A stretch of DNA of 64,000 nt from JAOUEA01 sp963810915 (GTDB lineage: Bacteria > Actinomycetota > UBA4738 > HRBIN12): positions 1,000,318 through 1,064,317 of the forward strand of contig CAWEPH010000006.1 of NCBI GenBank assembly GCA_963810915.1. The letters run 5' to 3'. Shown here piece after piece: positions 51,808-61,088 of this stretch (the stretch's first letter is position 1; every line of letters begins with the position of its first letter). The translations under genes and the position numbers were made by a program. The notes beneath the pieces were generated by a model. That model saw nothing but the letters and a program-made list of their open reading frames with translations. It was not told the origin of the DNA and did not search any database.

Positions 51808-53045
51808 CTCCGTCCACCGGCCGGGGCCAGCCACCTACGGCAGAGATCGTCGAGCGGCTGTTCCGCCGGGAGTCGGGGCGGGCCGTTGCGACCCTCATCC
51901 GTCATCTGGGTGACTTCGACCTGGCCGAGGACGCGGTCCAGGACGCCTTCGCGGTGGCGCTCGAGCGATGGCCCGAAGACGGGATCCCCGACAAGCCCGG
52001 GGCATGGATCATCACGACGGCGCGCAACCGCGCGATCGACCGGCTCCGCCGACAGACGCGCCTGCACGAGAAGACCGAGGCGCTCGGGCGTCTGGCCGAG
52101 TTAGAGGCGATGGGTGATGGAGCGATGGATATCCCCGACGACCGGCTACGTTTGATCTTCACCTGCTGTCACCCGGCGCTCCCGTTGGAGTCGCGTGTCG
52201 CGCTTACCCTCAGGACGGTGGGCGGCCTCTCGACGCGGGAGATCGCACGGGCCTTCCTGCAATCGGAGCCGACCGTCGCGCAGCGGCTCGTGCGTGCCAA
52301 GCGGAAGATCCGCGACGCCGCGATCCCCTACCGCGTCCCGCCGCGGGAGCTGTTGAAGGAGCGCACCGCCGGCGTCCTCGCAGTGCTCTACCTCATCTTC
52401 AACGAGGGTTATGCCGCGACGGAGGGTTCGCTCGTTCGGACCGATCTCTGCGAGGAAGCCATCTGGATGACTAGGGTGGTGGCGCGCCTCCTGCCGCAGG
52501 AGCCCGAGATCCACGGGCTCCTCGCCCTGATGCTGCTGCAGCACTCCCGTCGTGAGACGCGCACCGCGGCCGACGGCTCGCTGATCCTGCTCGAGGACCA
52601 GGACCGGGGGCGCTGGGATCACGCCATGATCGACGAGGGCCTGCTTGAGCTGGAGGAAGCGCGGAGGGTGGGTGGCGCGGGCGGGTACGGGCTGCAGGCC
52701 GCCATCGCGGCTGAGCACGCCCGTGCCCCGCGACCCGAGGACACCGACTGGCCGCTCATCGCTTCCCTGTACGGGGACCTCGCGGACCTGAGCCCCTCAC
52801 CGGTCGTGGAGCTCAATCGGGCCGTCGCGGTGGCCATGGCCGACGGCCCGGCCGCAGGCCTGGCGCTCACCGATCGCCTCGCCCCGGCTTTGGAGGGCTA
52901 CCACCTGTTCCACGCGACGCGCGCGGACCTCCTGAGGAGGCTCGGCCGCCAGGAGGAGGCGGCCCAGGCTTACGCCCGCGCCCTCGAGCGAGCAACCAAT
53001 CCTGCTGAACGCGCCTTCCTCGAACGACGGCTCGAGGGTGCCTGA
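51804..53045 (+). CDS. ECF42-type RNA polymerase sigma factor with C-terminal extension
   Basis: A 413-aa protein, twice normal ECF length. Sigma region 2 (DFDLAEDAVQDAFAVALERWP, ITTARNRAIDRLRR) and region 4 (LTLRTVGGLSTREIARAF, VAQRLVRAKRKI) occupy residues 1-185. A ~220-residue helical extension with TPR-like repeats follows (LYLIFNEGYAAT, ALMLLQHSRRETR). This is the DUF6596-type ECF42 layout, where no anti-sigma factor is present and the extension is needed for control. GTG 51804 overlaps the DGPF gene stop. Confidence 0.9.
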   Translation: MTPSTGRGQPPTAEIVERLFRRESGRAVATLIRHLGDFDLAEDAVQDAFAVALERWPEDGIPDKPGAWIITTARNRAIDRLRRQTRLHEKTEALGRLAELEAMGDGAMDIPDDRLRLIFTCCHPALPLESRVALTLRTVGGLSTREIARAFLQSEPTVAQRLVRAKRKIRDAAIPYRVPPRELLKERTAGVLAVLYLIFNEGYAATEGSLVRTDLCEEAIWMTRVVARLLPQEPEIHGLLALMLLQHSRRETRTAADGSLILLEDQDRGRWDHAMIDEGLLELEEARRVGGAGGYGLQAAIAAEHARAPRPEDTDWPLIASLYGDLADLSPSPVVELNRAVAVAMADGPAAGLALTDRLAPALEGYHLFHATRADLLRRLGRQEEAAQAYARALERATNPAERAFLERRLEGA

Positions 53046-53066
53046 GCATCGGCCGCACGCCACCTC

Positions 53067-53080
53067 GGGCCTCGAGGCCC
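53067..53080. repeat. 14-bp perfect palindrome after the ECF42 gene
   Basis: GGGCCTCGAGGCCC lies in the 66-bp gap between the ECF42 gene and the MBOAT gene. As RNA it gives a 5-bp stem with a TCGA loop, weak for a terminator; it could also be an operator for the next gene. Confidence 0.35.
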
Positions 53081-53111
53081 TGCCTCCGTCACCGGGCTAG
53101 AGTTCCTGTCG

Positions 53112-54524
53112 ATGCTCTTCCCCACCATCGACTTCGCCATCTTCTTCGCGGTCGTCTTCCTCGGCCACTGGCTGCTCAACCCGAGACCTCTCGTGTGGAA
53201 GCTGTTCATGATCGGCGCCAGCTACGTGTTCTACGCGTGGTGGGATCCCGCGTTCATCTGGCTCCTCGCGTCGATCTCGCTGATCGCGCAGCTGGGAGCG
53301 CTCGCGGTTGCACGCCAGGAACAGGAGCGCGCACGTCGGTGGACGATGGGGGTCGCGGTGGCGCTCACGCTCCTGCCCCTGCTGTACTTCAAGTACTACG
53401 GCTTCTTCTCCGTGAACGCGACGAATGCGGCGAGCTCCCTCGGCCTGCATCTGTCGGTGCCGCTGATCCAGGTGATCCTGCCCGTCGGCATCTCGTTCTT
53501 CTCCTTCATGGCCGTCGCCTACATCGTCGACGTCTACCGCCGCCACTTCGAGCCCGCCTCGTGGATCGATACGTTCCTGTACCTCTCGTTCTTCCCGCAC
53601 CTCGTGGCTGGGCCGATCGTGCGACCCGACGAGCTGATCCCTCAGCTCGACATCCGTCGCGACCCCCGCCACGTCGACGTCGTGGGCTCCTCCTACCTGA
53701 TCCTCGGCGGGCTCTTCAAGAAGGTCGTGATCTCGAGCTACCTCGCCACCGCCATCGTGGACCCCGTGTTCGCCGATCCGGCACGCCATAGCGCGCTCGA
53801 AGTGATCTTCGCCGTATGGGGCTACGCGGTGGTCATCTACGCGGACTTCAGCGGCTACACCGACATCGCGATCGGCCTCGCGAAGCTGCTGGGGTTCCAG
53901 TTCCCACAGAACTTCAACCGGCCTTACAGCGCGCGATCGCTCCAGGACTTCTGGCGGCGCTGGCACATGACGCTGTCGCGCTGGCTCCGCGACTACCTGT
54001 ACATCCCCCTGGGCGGGTCGAAGAAGGGCGAGGCCCGCACCTACGTCAACATCATGGCCACGATGACCCTCGGCGGACTCTGGCATGGAGCGGCGTGGAC
54101 GTTCGTGCTCTGGGGTGCCTACTACGGGGTGGGGCAGTCGATCGGGGCCTGGAAGCGCACGCACCTGCCCCCGCGTCCCGAGACGCCGATCTGGGTCTGG
54201 ACGCAGCGCATCGTGACGTTCAACCTCGTCTGTCTAGGCTGGATCCTCTTCCGCTCGGATTCCATCGCGACCGCCGTCTCGATGGTGGAGCGCCTCGTCA
54301 CGGGGTGGGGTACGCCGACGCCGTTGCTGAACCCGCTAACCGTGCTCGTGATCTTCGGGATGCTGGCGATGCAGTACATGCCACACGAACCGGCGGTGGT
54401 GCTCCAGCAGCGGGTCTCGCAGCTCAGTCCGGTCGTGATGGGACTCGTCTTCGCCGTGGTGTTGTTCTTCATCGCTACCATGGGACCGCAAGGGGTGGCC
54501 CCCTTCATCTACTTCCGATTCTGA
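53112..54524 (+). CDS. MBOAT family O-acyltransferase (AlgI-like)
   Basis: A 470-aa polytopic membrane protein with about 10-11 spans. Family hallmarks: LYFKYYGFF, LPVGISFFSFMAVAYIVDVYR, the catalytic-His segment GLWHGAAWTF (H325) and DFWRRWHMTLSRWLRDYLYIPLGG. AlgI-like members pass acetyl groups across the membrane to modify polysaccharides. It is followed, through a 5-codon mini-frame, by a SGNH protein that would be the outer-face transferase or esterase partner. Confidence 0.92.
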   Translation: MLFPTIDFAIFFAVVFLGHWLLNPRPLVWKLFMIGASYVFYAWWDPAFIWLLASISLIAQLGALAVARQEQERARRWTMGVAVALTLLPLLYFKYYGFFSVNATNAASSLGLHLSVPLIQVILPVGISFFSFMAVAYIVDVYRRHFEPASWIDTFLYLSFFPHLVAGPIVRPDELIPQLDIRRDPRHVDVVGSSYLILGGLFKKVVISSYLATAIVDPVFADPARHSALEVIFAVWGYAVVIYADFSGYTDIAIGLAKLLGFQFPQNFNRPYSARSLQDFWRRWHMTLSRWLRDYLYIPLGGSKKGEARTYVNIMATMTLGGLWHGAAWTFVLWGAYYGVGQSIGAWKRTHLPPRPETPIWVWTQRIVTFNLVCLGWILFRSDSIATAVSMVERLVTGWGTPTPLLNPLTVLVIFGMLAMQYMPHEPAVVLQQRVSQLSPVVMGLVFAVVLFFIATMGPQGVAPFIYFRF

Positions 54525-54541
54525 TGAGCGACTTCCGATGA
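54524..54541 (+). other. Five-codon mini-ORF (MSDFR) bridging MBOAT and SGNH genes
   Basis: The MBOAT stop TGA (54522-54524) shares a base with ATG 54524; this frame reads five codons and stops at TGA 54539-54541, which overlaps the SGNH ATG at 54538. The sequence results from imperfect repeats: ACTTCCGAT (54511 and 54531) and GATGAGCGAC (54523 and 54537). Confidence 0.5.
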
Positions 54542-55611
54542 GCGACGCACCCACGCCCCGCACGCGCACGCGACCGCCCGCGACGGCGCCTTCTCGCACG
54601 CCGGTCCGGACGGGCCTGCGTACGATGCCCGCCGGCAAGGTGCTGGTCGTGATGTTGGTCTGCCTGCTGGTGTGGGGCTTCCTCGACGCACCCAGCCTCA
54701 AGCGATCCTCCGAGGCCCAGCCGCTCGGCACGCGCAGGACGGTCTCGCTCTGGATCCTCGGCCCGCTCGCGGCCGTGAGCAACGGACTCCAACTCACCAA
54801 GGTCACCGATGCCGTGTCGAACGCGCTCGGGCGCGACCCGAACGCGGCCCCCGGCGGCGTGGTCGCTCCGGACCCGGACCCCCTCCCGACGGGCCTGGGC
54901 TCGCCCAAACCCACGAAGGTGCCGGTGAAGACCGACCCGATCCGGACGCCCACCCCCACGAACAAGCTCCGCGTGGCAGTGGTGGGCGACTCCCTCGCCG
55001 CCGGCCTGGGCGTCTACCTCGAGCGCGCCCTGCGGCCCGCGCTCTCACGGCTCACGAAGCAGGGAAGGATCTCGACGGGCCTCTCGCGCCAGGACTACTT
55101 CAACTGGCCCGTCGCGCTGAAGCAGATCATGGACGGGTATCGACCCGACCTCGTCGTGGTGATGACGGGCGTCAACGACAACCAGGGACTCCTGACGCCG
55201 GACGGCCACATGCAGACACCGATCGGCACCTACGAGTGGCCGAAGGCGTACGAACAGCGCGTCGAGGACTTCGCGGAGATCGCCGTCGACAACGGCGCCC
55301 ATGTGGTCTGGGTCGGGCTTCCGATCGTCGCGGACAAGGATCGTTGGCCCCTGTTCCAGCGCCAGAACGACATCTTCGAGCGCGTCGCCGCGCACACGCC
55401 CAACGTCACATACGTCGATGTCTGGGATCGGTTCGCCGAGCCCGACGGCGGCTATTCCGCCTACTACCGAGACGACGGCAAGGTGGAGCTGATCAGGGAA
55501 TCCGATGGGATCCACTTCAACGGAACGGGATACGAGATGGTCGCCGGCGCCGCCCTCCAGGCTGCCATCGACGAGTTCGATCTCACGCCGAACGTGGTGC
55601 AGTCGCCCTGA
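54538..55611 (+). CDS. SGNH/GDSL hydrolase-like protein (DUF459 type), membrane anchored
   Basis: A 357-aa protein: basic N-terminus, one membrane span at about residues 30-45, a Pro/Thr-rich linker, and an SGNH domain with block I VVGDSLAAG (nucleophile S152), TGVNDNQ (Asn/Asp of block III) and the late DGIHFNGTGYE (Asp-x-x-His). Together with the MBOAT protein it fits an O-acetylation system for a surface glycan, the SGNH domain facing outside. The exact glycan is unknown. Confidence 0.87.
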   Translation: MSDAPTPRTRTRPPATAPSRTPVRTGLRTMPAGKVLVVMLVCLLVWGFLDAPSLKRSSEAQPLGTRRTVSLWILGPLAAVSNGLQLTKVTDAVSNALGRDPNAAPGGVVAPDPDPLPTGLGSPKPTKVPVKTDPIRTPTPTNKLRVAVVGDSLAAGLGVYLERALRPALSRLTKQGRISTGLSRQDYFNWPVALKQIMDGYRPDLVVVMTGVNDNQGLLTPDGHMQTPIGTYEWPKAYEQRVEDFAEIAVDNGAHVVWVGLPIVADKDRWPLFQRQNDIFERVAAHTPNVTYVDVWDRFAEPDGGYSAYYRDDGKVELIRESDGIHFNGTGYEMVAGAALQAAIDEFDLTPNVVQSP

Positions 55612-55624
55612 CGTCGACCGTCCG

Positions 55625-57007
55625 TTAGATCTGGATCGAGACCTCGGGCAGGTTGGCGAGCGCGGCGTCCTCTTCGGCGGGGTCGAACTCGAAGTCCGGC
55701 AACCGGCCGTTGAGGTAATCGTCGTAGGCCTGCATGTCGAAGTGCCCGTGGCCGCAGAGGTTGAACAGGATCACGCGCTCCTCGCCGGCCTCGCGCGCCG
55801 CCACGGCCTCGTCGATCACACCGCGGATCGCGTGGCTCGGTTCAGGCGCGGGGATGATGCCCTGTGTCTTGGCGAACAGGATCGCGGCCTCGAAGATCTG
55901 GTTCTGCGTGTAGGCCTTCGCCTCCATGTGCCCGTGATGCACGAGCATCGATAGCGAGGGGGCGTCACCGTGGTAACGCAGTCCCCCGGCGTGCACGGGC
56001 GCCGGGACGAAATCGTGCCCCAGCGTGTACATGGGCACGACCGGCGCGATCTTGGCGGTGTCGCCGTAGTCGTAGGCGAAGCGGCCCTTGGTGAGGGTGG
56101 GGCACGCCGCCGGCTCGGTCGCCAGGAACCGCGTCCGCGACGCGCCCCGGAGCTTCTCCGCCATGAACGGATACGAGATGCCCGCGTAGTTCGAGCCGCC
56201 GCCCACGCACCCCACCACGACGTCGGGCTCCTCGCCCGCCATCGCCATCTGCTTCTGAGCCTCGAGCCCGATGATCGTCTGATGCAGGAGGACGTGCCCG
56301 AGCACACTCCCGAGGGAGTAGTTCGTGTCGTCGTGCGTCGCCGCATCCTCGACCGCCTCGCTGATCGCGATGCCGAGCGACCCGGTGGAGTCGGGATGGG
56401 CCTCGAGGATCGCACGGCCGCTGTTCGTCTTGTCCGAAGGGGACGCCACGACCGATGCGCCGAACGTCTCCATGAAGATCCGTCGGTAGGGCTTCTGGTC
56501 GTAGGACGCCTTCACCATGTAGACGTCACAGTCCAGGCCGAAGAAGCTGCACGCCATCGCCATCGCCGAGCCCCACTGGCCGGCACCGGTCTCGGTCGCG
56601 ATGCGGCGGATGCCCGCCTCCTTGTTGTAGTACGCCTGGGGTACCGCCGTGTTGGGCTTGTGCGACCCCGCCGGACTCACGCCCTCGTACTTGAAATAGA
56701 TGCGGGCCGGGGTCTCGAGCTCGCGTTCGAGCCGCGTCGCCCGGTACAGCGGAGACGGCCTCCAGAGCCGGTAGATGTCGATCACGGGACCGGGGATGTC
56801 GATCCACTGCTCGGTCGAGACCTCCTGCATGATCAGCGCTTCGGGGAACAGTGGCGCCAGGTCGGGGGGACCCACCGGCTGCATCGTCTGCGGACTGAGC
56901 GGCGGCAGCGGCGGCATCCCCGCGGCCACCATGTCCGGGACGAGGTTGAACCAGGCGGTCGGCATCTCCTCGGGCGTGAGGTCGAAGCGGGTGCGGATGT
57001 CGCTCAT
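55625..57007 (-). CDS. TrpB2-type tryptophan synthase beta chain-like enzyme
   Basis: A 460-aa PLP enzyme of fold type II with the Schiff-base lysine K117 in SPAGSHKPNTA, the Gly-rich phosphate loop GCVGGGSNYAG, and ETGAGQWGSA. Length and the N-terminal extension match TrpB2, which often lacks a TrpA partner, as here; it condenses serine with indole, or acts on O-phosphoserine in some organisms. ATG 57007 (MSDIRTR) is taken as start. Confidence 0.93.
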   Translation of the reverse strand: MSDIRTRFDLTPEEMPTAWFNLVPDMVAAGMPPLPPLSPQTMQPVGPPDLAPLFPEALIMQEVSTEQWIDIPGPVIDIYRLWRPSPLYRATRLERELETPARIYFKYEGVSPAGSHKPNTAVPQAYYNKEAGIRRIATETGAGQWGSAMAMACSFFGLDCDVYMVKASYDQKPYRRIFMETFGASVVASPSDKTNSGRAILEAHPDSTGSLGIAISEAVEDAATHDDTNYSLGSVLGHVLLHQTIIGLEAQKQMAMAGEEPDVVVGCVGGGSNYAGISYPFMAEKLRGASRTRFLATEPAACPTLTKGRFAYDYGDTAKIAPVVPMYTLGHDFVPAPVHAGGLRYHGDAPSLSMLVHHGHMEAKAYTQNQIFEAAILFAKTQGIIPAPEPSHAIRGVIDEAVAAREAGEERVILFNLCGHGHFDMQAYDDYLNGRLPDFEFDPAEEDAALANLPEVSIQI

Positions 57008-57207
57008 CGCAAGGCCTCCTCGGCAGGGTCGGAGGCGAAGCGTATCCGGTTCGGCCGGCCCCACGCCAGCGGGAACCGGCCGACCGCGCCGGGCGTCTCA
57101 CGGGGTTCGATGCACGTTGGGTTGCGTTCCGAAGGGTGCGGGTGTCTAGAGTGCGAAGGCGTCGACACGCTCGGCGTCACGCGCGCCCGGTTGGGAGGGG
57201 AATCCTG

Positions 57208-58731
57208 ATGCGACGTTCCACCAGACCGATCCGAGCGTTCGGCACCATCTTGCTCACGCTCGTGACCATGCTGCCGCTCACCTTCGACGCGCATCCCGCC
57301 GCCGCGGGGCCGGCTACGCCCTCGGTGCGGCTCCTCGCCGCGCAGAACGGGGTGCGGCTCGTGCGACGCAGCCATCGGGAACCGGTCTCGCTCGCCCTCG
57401 GGGTGTACGTGGCCTCGGTCGGCGGCGCCTTCGAGCTGCACGTGGCACGCGCCGACTACGACAGGCCGATCGAGGCGAGTCAGGTGGTCGCGGGGGTGGA
57501 GATCCCGTTGCCCGACGCTGCGATCGACGGCTTCAGCGGACTCAAGGACTTCACGACGACGACGCTCACCAACACCGAAGGCGAGGTCAAGGCCCGGCTC
57601 ACGAGCACATGGTGTCCCGCGTCCTTCACGCGTGCAAGGGTGAGCGCCTCAGGCCCGCTCCAGGACCCGTTCCCGGCCTACGGATGCCCGTACAACCCGT
57701 TCACGATCGGCACCGTGATGGGGATCGCCAGAGGGTGGGCGACGACGCTCGTCGACCCCTACGGCGGTTACTACGGCTATCCGACCACCGACCCCTCGTC
57801 CGTGCGGGTCCCCGACGGTCGCTACACCGCCGTCGTCGCGATCCGGCAGCCGTTCCGCGATCTGTTCGGGATCTCCGATGCCGACGCCACGGTCTCGGTC
57901 GACGTGCACGTCGTCACCCGCCGTTGCCGCCGGTGCGGCGTGGGCGGCACTGCGCGGCGGGCCCCCGCGTCCACTCGAACCGACCGTCCGTACCGGGGCG
58001 TCCCCACGGATCCCACACCGGACCCGGCCACCCTGCCGGATCTGGTCCCGCTTCCGGCGTCGCAGATGTCGGTCGAGCATCGGCGCCGCCACGACTTCCT
58101 GATCTTCGGCGCAACCGTGTGGGACGCGGGCCCCGCCCCGATGGTCGTGGAGGGGTTCCGACAGCCGGGCAGCGACACGATGGACGCCTGGCAGTACTTC
58201 TTCGACGACCGCGGCAAGCCCGTGGGGAGAGCGCGCACGGGCGACATGGAGTACGACCGCAGGCCGGGACATCAACACTGGCACTTCGAGCAGTTCGCCC
58301 GCTACACGCTGACCGACGCGGACAAGACCGACGTGGTGCTCAGCCACAAGGAGGCGTTCTGCCTGGCACCGACCGATCCGATCGATCTGTTGGCGCCGAA
58401 CGCCGAGATCAACCCCTATCCGATCGGGCTGAGCAGCGCATGCGGCGACGCGAGCGCGATCTGGGTGCGCGAGTCGCTGCCGAGCGGGTGGGGAGACACG
58501 TACTTCCAGTACCTCCCGGGCCAGTCCTTCGACATCACGGGGCTGCCCAACGGACGCTACTTCGTGAAGGTCGTCGCCAATCCGCAGGGGACGATCTACG
58601 AAACCGACACCTCCAACGACGTGACGTACCGCCGGGTCGTCCTGAAGGGGAAGCCGGGTCATCGATGGGTGGTCGTGCCCGCATGGCACGGTCTCGACGG
58701 CCCGATCCTTCCCGGGATGCCGGGCAACTGA
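57208..58731 (+). CDS. Exported lysyl oxidase-like copper protein
   Basis: A 507-aa exported protein. Signal peptide: residues 1-33 (ending HPAAAG). Residues about 40-270 form a Tyr/Gly-rich beta region. The C-terminal ~220 residues carry the lysyl oxidase fold with copper ligands HQHWHFE (H355, H357, H359), an upstream block SQMSVEHRRRHDFLIF, and the later CLAPTDP. Lysyl oxidases oxidise lysine side chains to aldehydes using copper and a self-made quinone; bacterial members are known but little studied. Placement next to TrpB2 and PAP2 gives no clue to its target. Confidence 0.82.
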   Translation: MRRSTRPIRAFGTILLTLVTMLPLTFDAHPAAAGPATPSVRLLAAQNGVRLVRRSHREPVSLALGVYVASVGGAFELHVARADYDRPIEASQVVAGVEIPLPDAAIDGFSGLKDFTTTTLTNTEGEVKARLTSTWCPASFTRARVSASGPLQDPFPAYGCPYNPFTIGTVMGIARGWATTLVDPYGGYYGYPTTDPSSVRVPDGRYTAVVAIRQPFRDLFGISDADATVSVDVHVVTRRCRRCGVGGTARRAPASTRTDRPYRGVPTDPTPDPATLPDLVPLPASQMSVEHRRRHDFLIFGATVWDAGPAPMVVEGFRQPGSDTMDAWQYFFDDRGKPVGRARTGDMEYDRRPGHQHWHFEQFARYTLTDADKTDVVLSHKEAFCLAPTDPIDLLAPNAEINPYPIGLSSACGDASAIWVRESLPSGWGDTYFQYLPGQSFDITGLPNGRYFVKVVANPQGTIYETDTSNDVTYRRVVLKGKPGHRWVVVPAWHGLDGPILPGMPGN

Positions 58732-58782
58732 GCCGCCCCGAACGGAGCCTGGATCGATCCGCGTCGGGTAGCGTTGCGACCC

Positions 58783-59370
58783 GTGCCACGTTCGACCGCA
58801 ACGCGTGTCGCCCTGTTCGCGTCGGGGACGGCCCTTCTGGTGGGATCCGGCGTCCTCGCCTACCGTAGGGATCCGTCGCCGACCGAGGTCTCCGTGTTCC
58901 GCGCCCTGAACGACCGCCCCGACGCCTTGCGGCGGCCCAACTGGGTGCTGATGCTCGGGGGAACACTCGGTGCGGTGCCGGCGGCCTCGGCGGTCGCGCT
59001 CCTCGCACACCAACGCAGGCTGGCGGCCCATCTGGCCCTGGGGGGGACCGCCGCCTACATCCTCGCGAAGATGGTGAAGCCCTACGTCGGGCGTGCTCGG
59101 CCCGGCACCCTCCTGGAGGACGTGGCCTTCCGCGACGAGATCGGCGGGAACCAGGGATGGATCTCAGGCCACGCCGCCGTGTCGTCGTCGCTCGCGCTGA
59201 TCGCCGGACCGACGCTACCCACCCCCGCACGGGTGGGCGCCTACGCGTGGTCCGCGATCGTCGGTGCCGGGAGGATGTACGCCGGAGCGCACATGCCCCT
59301 CGACGTCGCAGGGGGCTACGGTCTCGGCATGATGATCGCTGCGCTCGCGGAGCCACACGCGCCGCACTAG
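58783..59370 (+). CDS. PAP2 family membrane phosphatase
   Basis: A 195-aa membrane protein with the three PAP2 motifs: KPYVGRARP, SGHAAVSSS and GAGRMYAGAHMPLDV (Arg, His, Asp). It likely removes phosphate from a lipid or undecaprenyl pyrophosphate at the outer membrane face. GTG 58783 is used; TTG 58774 is possible. The stop overlaps the Rieske gene stop tail to tail by 4 bp. Confidence 0.87.
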   Translation: MPRSTATRVALFASGTALLVGSGVLAYRRDPSPTEVSVFRALNDRPDALRRPNWVLMLGGTLGAVPAASAVALLAHQRRLAAHLALGGTAAYILAKMVKPYVGRARPGTLLEDVAFRDEIGGNQGWISGHAAVSSSLALIAGPTLPTPARVGAYAWSAIVGAGRMYAGAHMPLDVAGGYGLGMMIAALAEPHAPH

Positions 59371-59702
59371 TCCTCCGCGGTCCCCGGCGCGACCGCCACC
59401 TCCACCCAGCCGTCGACGATCCGCGCTCGGAAGAGGGGGACCGGGTCCTCCGCGGGACCTTCGAGCGGCTCCCCCCGCTCGACGTCGAAGACGCTGCCGT
59501 GGCATCCGCACTCCACGGTGGTGGCGCGATCGTCGAAGGTGCCGGTCTCGGCGAGGGAGCATCCCTGATGCGTGCACTCGTCGCCGAACGCGTAGACGCG
59601 GGCCTCGAGGTGAGCCACGGCGACGCGGCCGGTCGGGGTGTCGTACGCGCGGACCTCTCCCTCGGGGATCTCCGCGAGCGCTCCGACCCGTGTGAACTCC
59701 AT
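59367..59702 (-). CDS. Rieske-type [2Fe-2S] ferredoxin
   Basis: A 111-aa soluble Rieske protein with ligands C43, H45 (ECTHQGC) and C65, H68 (CGCHGS). It should pass electrons to an oxygenase or other acceptor in the cytosol; no oxygenase is adjacent. Confidence 0.9.
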   Translation of the reverse strand: MEFTRVGALAEIPEGEVRAYDTPTGRVAVAHLEARVYAFGDECTHQGCSLAETGTFDDRATTVECGCHGSVFDVERGEPLEGPAEDPVPLFRARIVDGWVEVAVAPGTAED

Positions 59703-59749
59703 CCGATGCCTCCTCGCCTACGCCGACAGCCTAGCGAGGCGCCTCGGTC

Positions 59750-60352
59750 TCAGGCGCGCGTCAGCGCGGAGAACCCGCGCTGGGCCACGGTGAACGCGCC
59801 GAGCGCGGCCAGGATCACCAGGACATAGGGCATCGCACCCGGGATCAGGAGACCCACCAGGAGCGCGAGGAACCGCTCGAGCCGTTGGAACAACCCCTCG
59901 GTCAGCCGCACGCCGACGGCCTCTGCCTCAGCACGGATCTGACTCACGGCCAGGCTCACGATCAGCGTCACGAGCGCCAGCGCCGCCTGCCACGTCTCCC
60001 CTTTGGCCGCCAGGTTCCAGAACAGACAGGAGAACAGGATCATGTCGGAGACCCGGTCGAGCACCGAGTCCATGAACGCGCCGGACCGCTTGGCCTCGCC
60101 GCGATGACGGGCGACGGAACCGTCGAAGACGTCGCAGAGCCCGGCCGCGAGCAGGACGAAGCCGGCGACGAGCCAGTTGCCCTCGAGGATCTGCCATCCC
60201 GTCACGATGTTCAGGCCCAGGGACAGCAGCGTGAGCTGGTTGGGACGGACCCCGGTCCAGATCAAGAATGCGAGGATCGCACGATAGGGCCACGCGAAGA
60301 TGCGCTGCATGATGCCGCCCGTGGCGCTCTCGTTCTTGCGAGGCGCGGGCAT
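59750..60352 (-). CDS. CDP-alcohol phosphatidyltransferase
   Basis: A 200-aa membrane enzyme with the CAPT motif DVFDGSVARHRGEAKRSG followed by AFMDSVLDRVSD, matching DGxxARx8GxxxDxxxD. It makes phospholipids such as phosphatidylglycerolphosphate or phosphatidylinositol-phosphate from CDP-diacylglycerol. ATG 60352 (MPAPRKN) is taken as start; TTG 60403 and ATG 60310 are alternatives. Confidence 0.9.
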   Translation of the reverse strand: MPAPRKNESATGGIMQRIFAWPYRAILAFLIWTGVRPNQLTLLSLGLNIVTGWQILEGNWLVAGFVLLAAGLCDVFDGSVARHRGEAKRSGAFMDSVLDRVSDMILFSCLFWNLAAKGETWQAALALVTLIVSLAVSQIRAEAEAVGVRLTEGLFQRLERFLALLVGLLIPGAMPYVLVILAALGAFTVAQRGFSALTRA

Positions 60353-60420
60353 GTCGCGCACGCGCGGGGCCTCGCGCCCCTCATGGCTCCCGAGTCCGGT
60401 CAACGGCGCATCGCTGATCG

Positions 60421-60960
60421 CTAGCCCGAGTGAGGAACGAACCCGACCACCACGTACCGGAAGCTGCCGGCCGGAGCCTCGTAGACGACCTCCGAGCCCT
60501 CCTCCGCACCGAGGAGCGCAGCGCCTAAAGGTGAAGTCGTCGTGACGGTCCTCGCGCCCGGCGCCCGCTCCTCTGTGTGCTCCGCGAGGAGGTAGGTCTC
60601 GTCGTCGGGGTCGTCTTCGTCGAGCGGCCGGATGGTGACCAGCATGCCGGGCCCCACCGAGGTGGCGTCCACGGGCGCCTCGACGATCTCCGGGTCCCGG
60701 AGCATGTGCTGGAGCTTGCGGATCTTGGACTCCATCAGCCCTTGCTCGTCCTTGGCAGCGTGGTACTCGGCGTTCTCCTTGAGGTCACCGTGCTCGCGCG
60801 CGACCTTGATCTTCCCGGTGATCTGCTCCCGCCCCGTCGTCGTCATCTCCACCAGCTCGGCCTTGATCCGCAGGTAGGCGTCGAGCGTGAGGGTGGCCGT
60901 GGGCTCCTGCCCGGCCTTGCGTGGGGGACGATTGCGGAGCTCGTCAGGAAGGTCTGGCAT
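60421..60960 (-). CDS. GreA/GreB-family transcription elongation factor
   Basis: A 179-aa protein with the N-terminal coiled coil and acidic tip (GDLKENAEYHAAKDEQG) that enters the RNA polymerase secondary channel to rescue stalled complexes, and a C-terminal FKBP-like domain (TVTTTSPLGAALLGAEEGSEVVYEAP). It carries a 20-residue N-terminal extension before the usual start. ATG 60960 is used. Confidence 0.9.
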   Translation of the reverse strand: MPDLPDELRNRPPRKAGQEPTATLTLDAYLRIKAELVEMTTTGREQITGKIKVAREHGDLKENAEYHAAKDEQGLMESKIRKLQHMLRDPEIVEAPVDATSVGPGMLVTIRPLDEDDPDDETYLLAEHTEERAPGARTVTTTSPLGAALLGAEEGSEVVYEAPAGSFRYVVVGFVPHSG

Positions 60961-61088
60961 GCGGAGCAGTCTACCGATGGCGGGAGCGCGCCATCTCCGG
61001 GGTCCGCGCACCCGTGCGCTTGTGGCGGTTCGTTGCCCTTCCGTCGCAGACGGCCGTCACCGCCTACGCGCTCTGCTAGGAATGGTCC

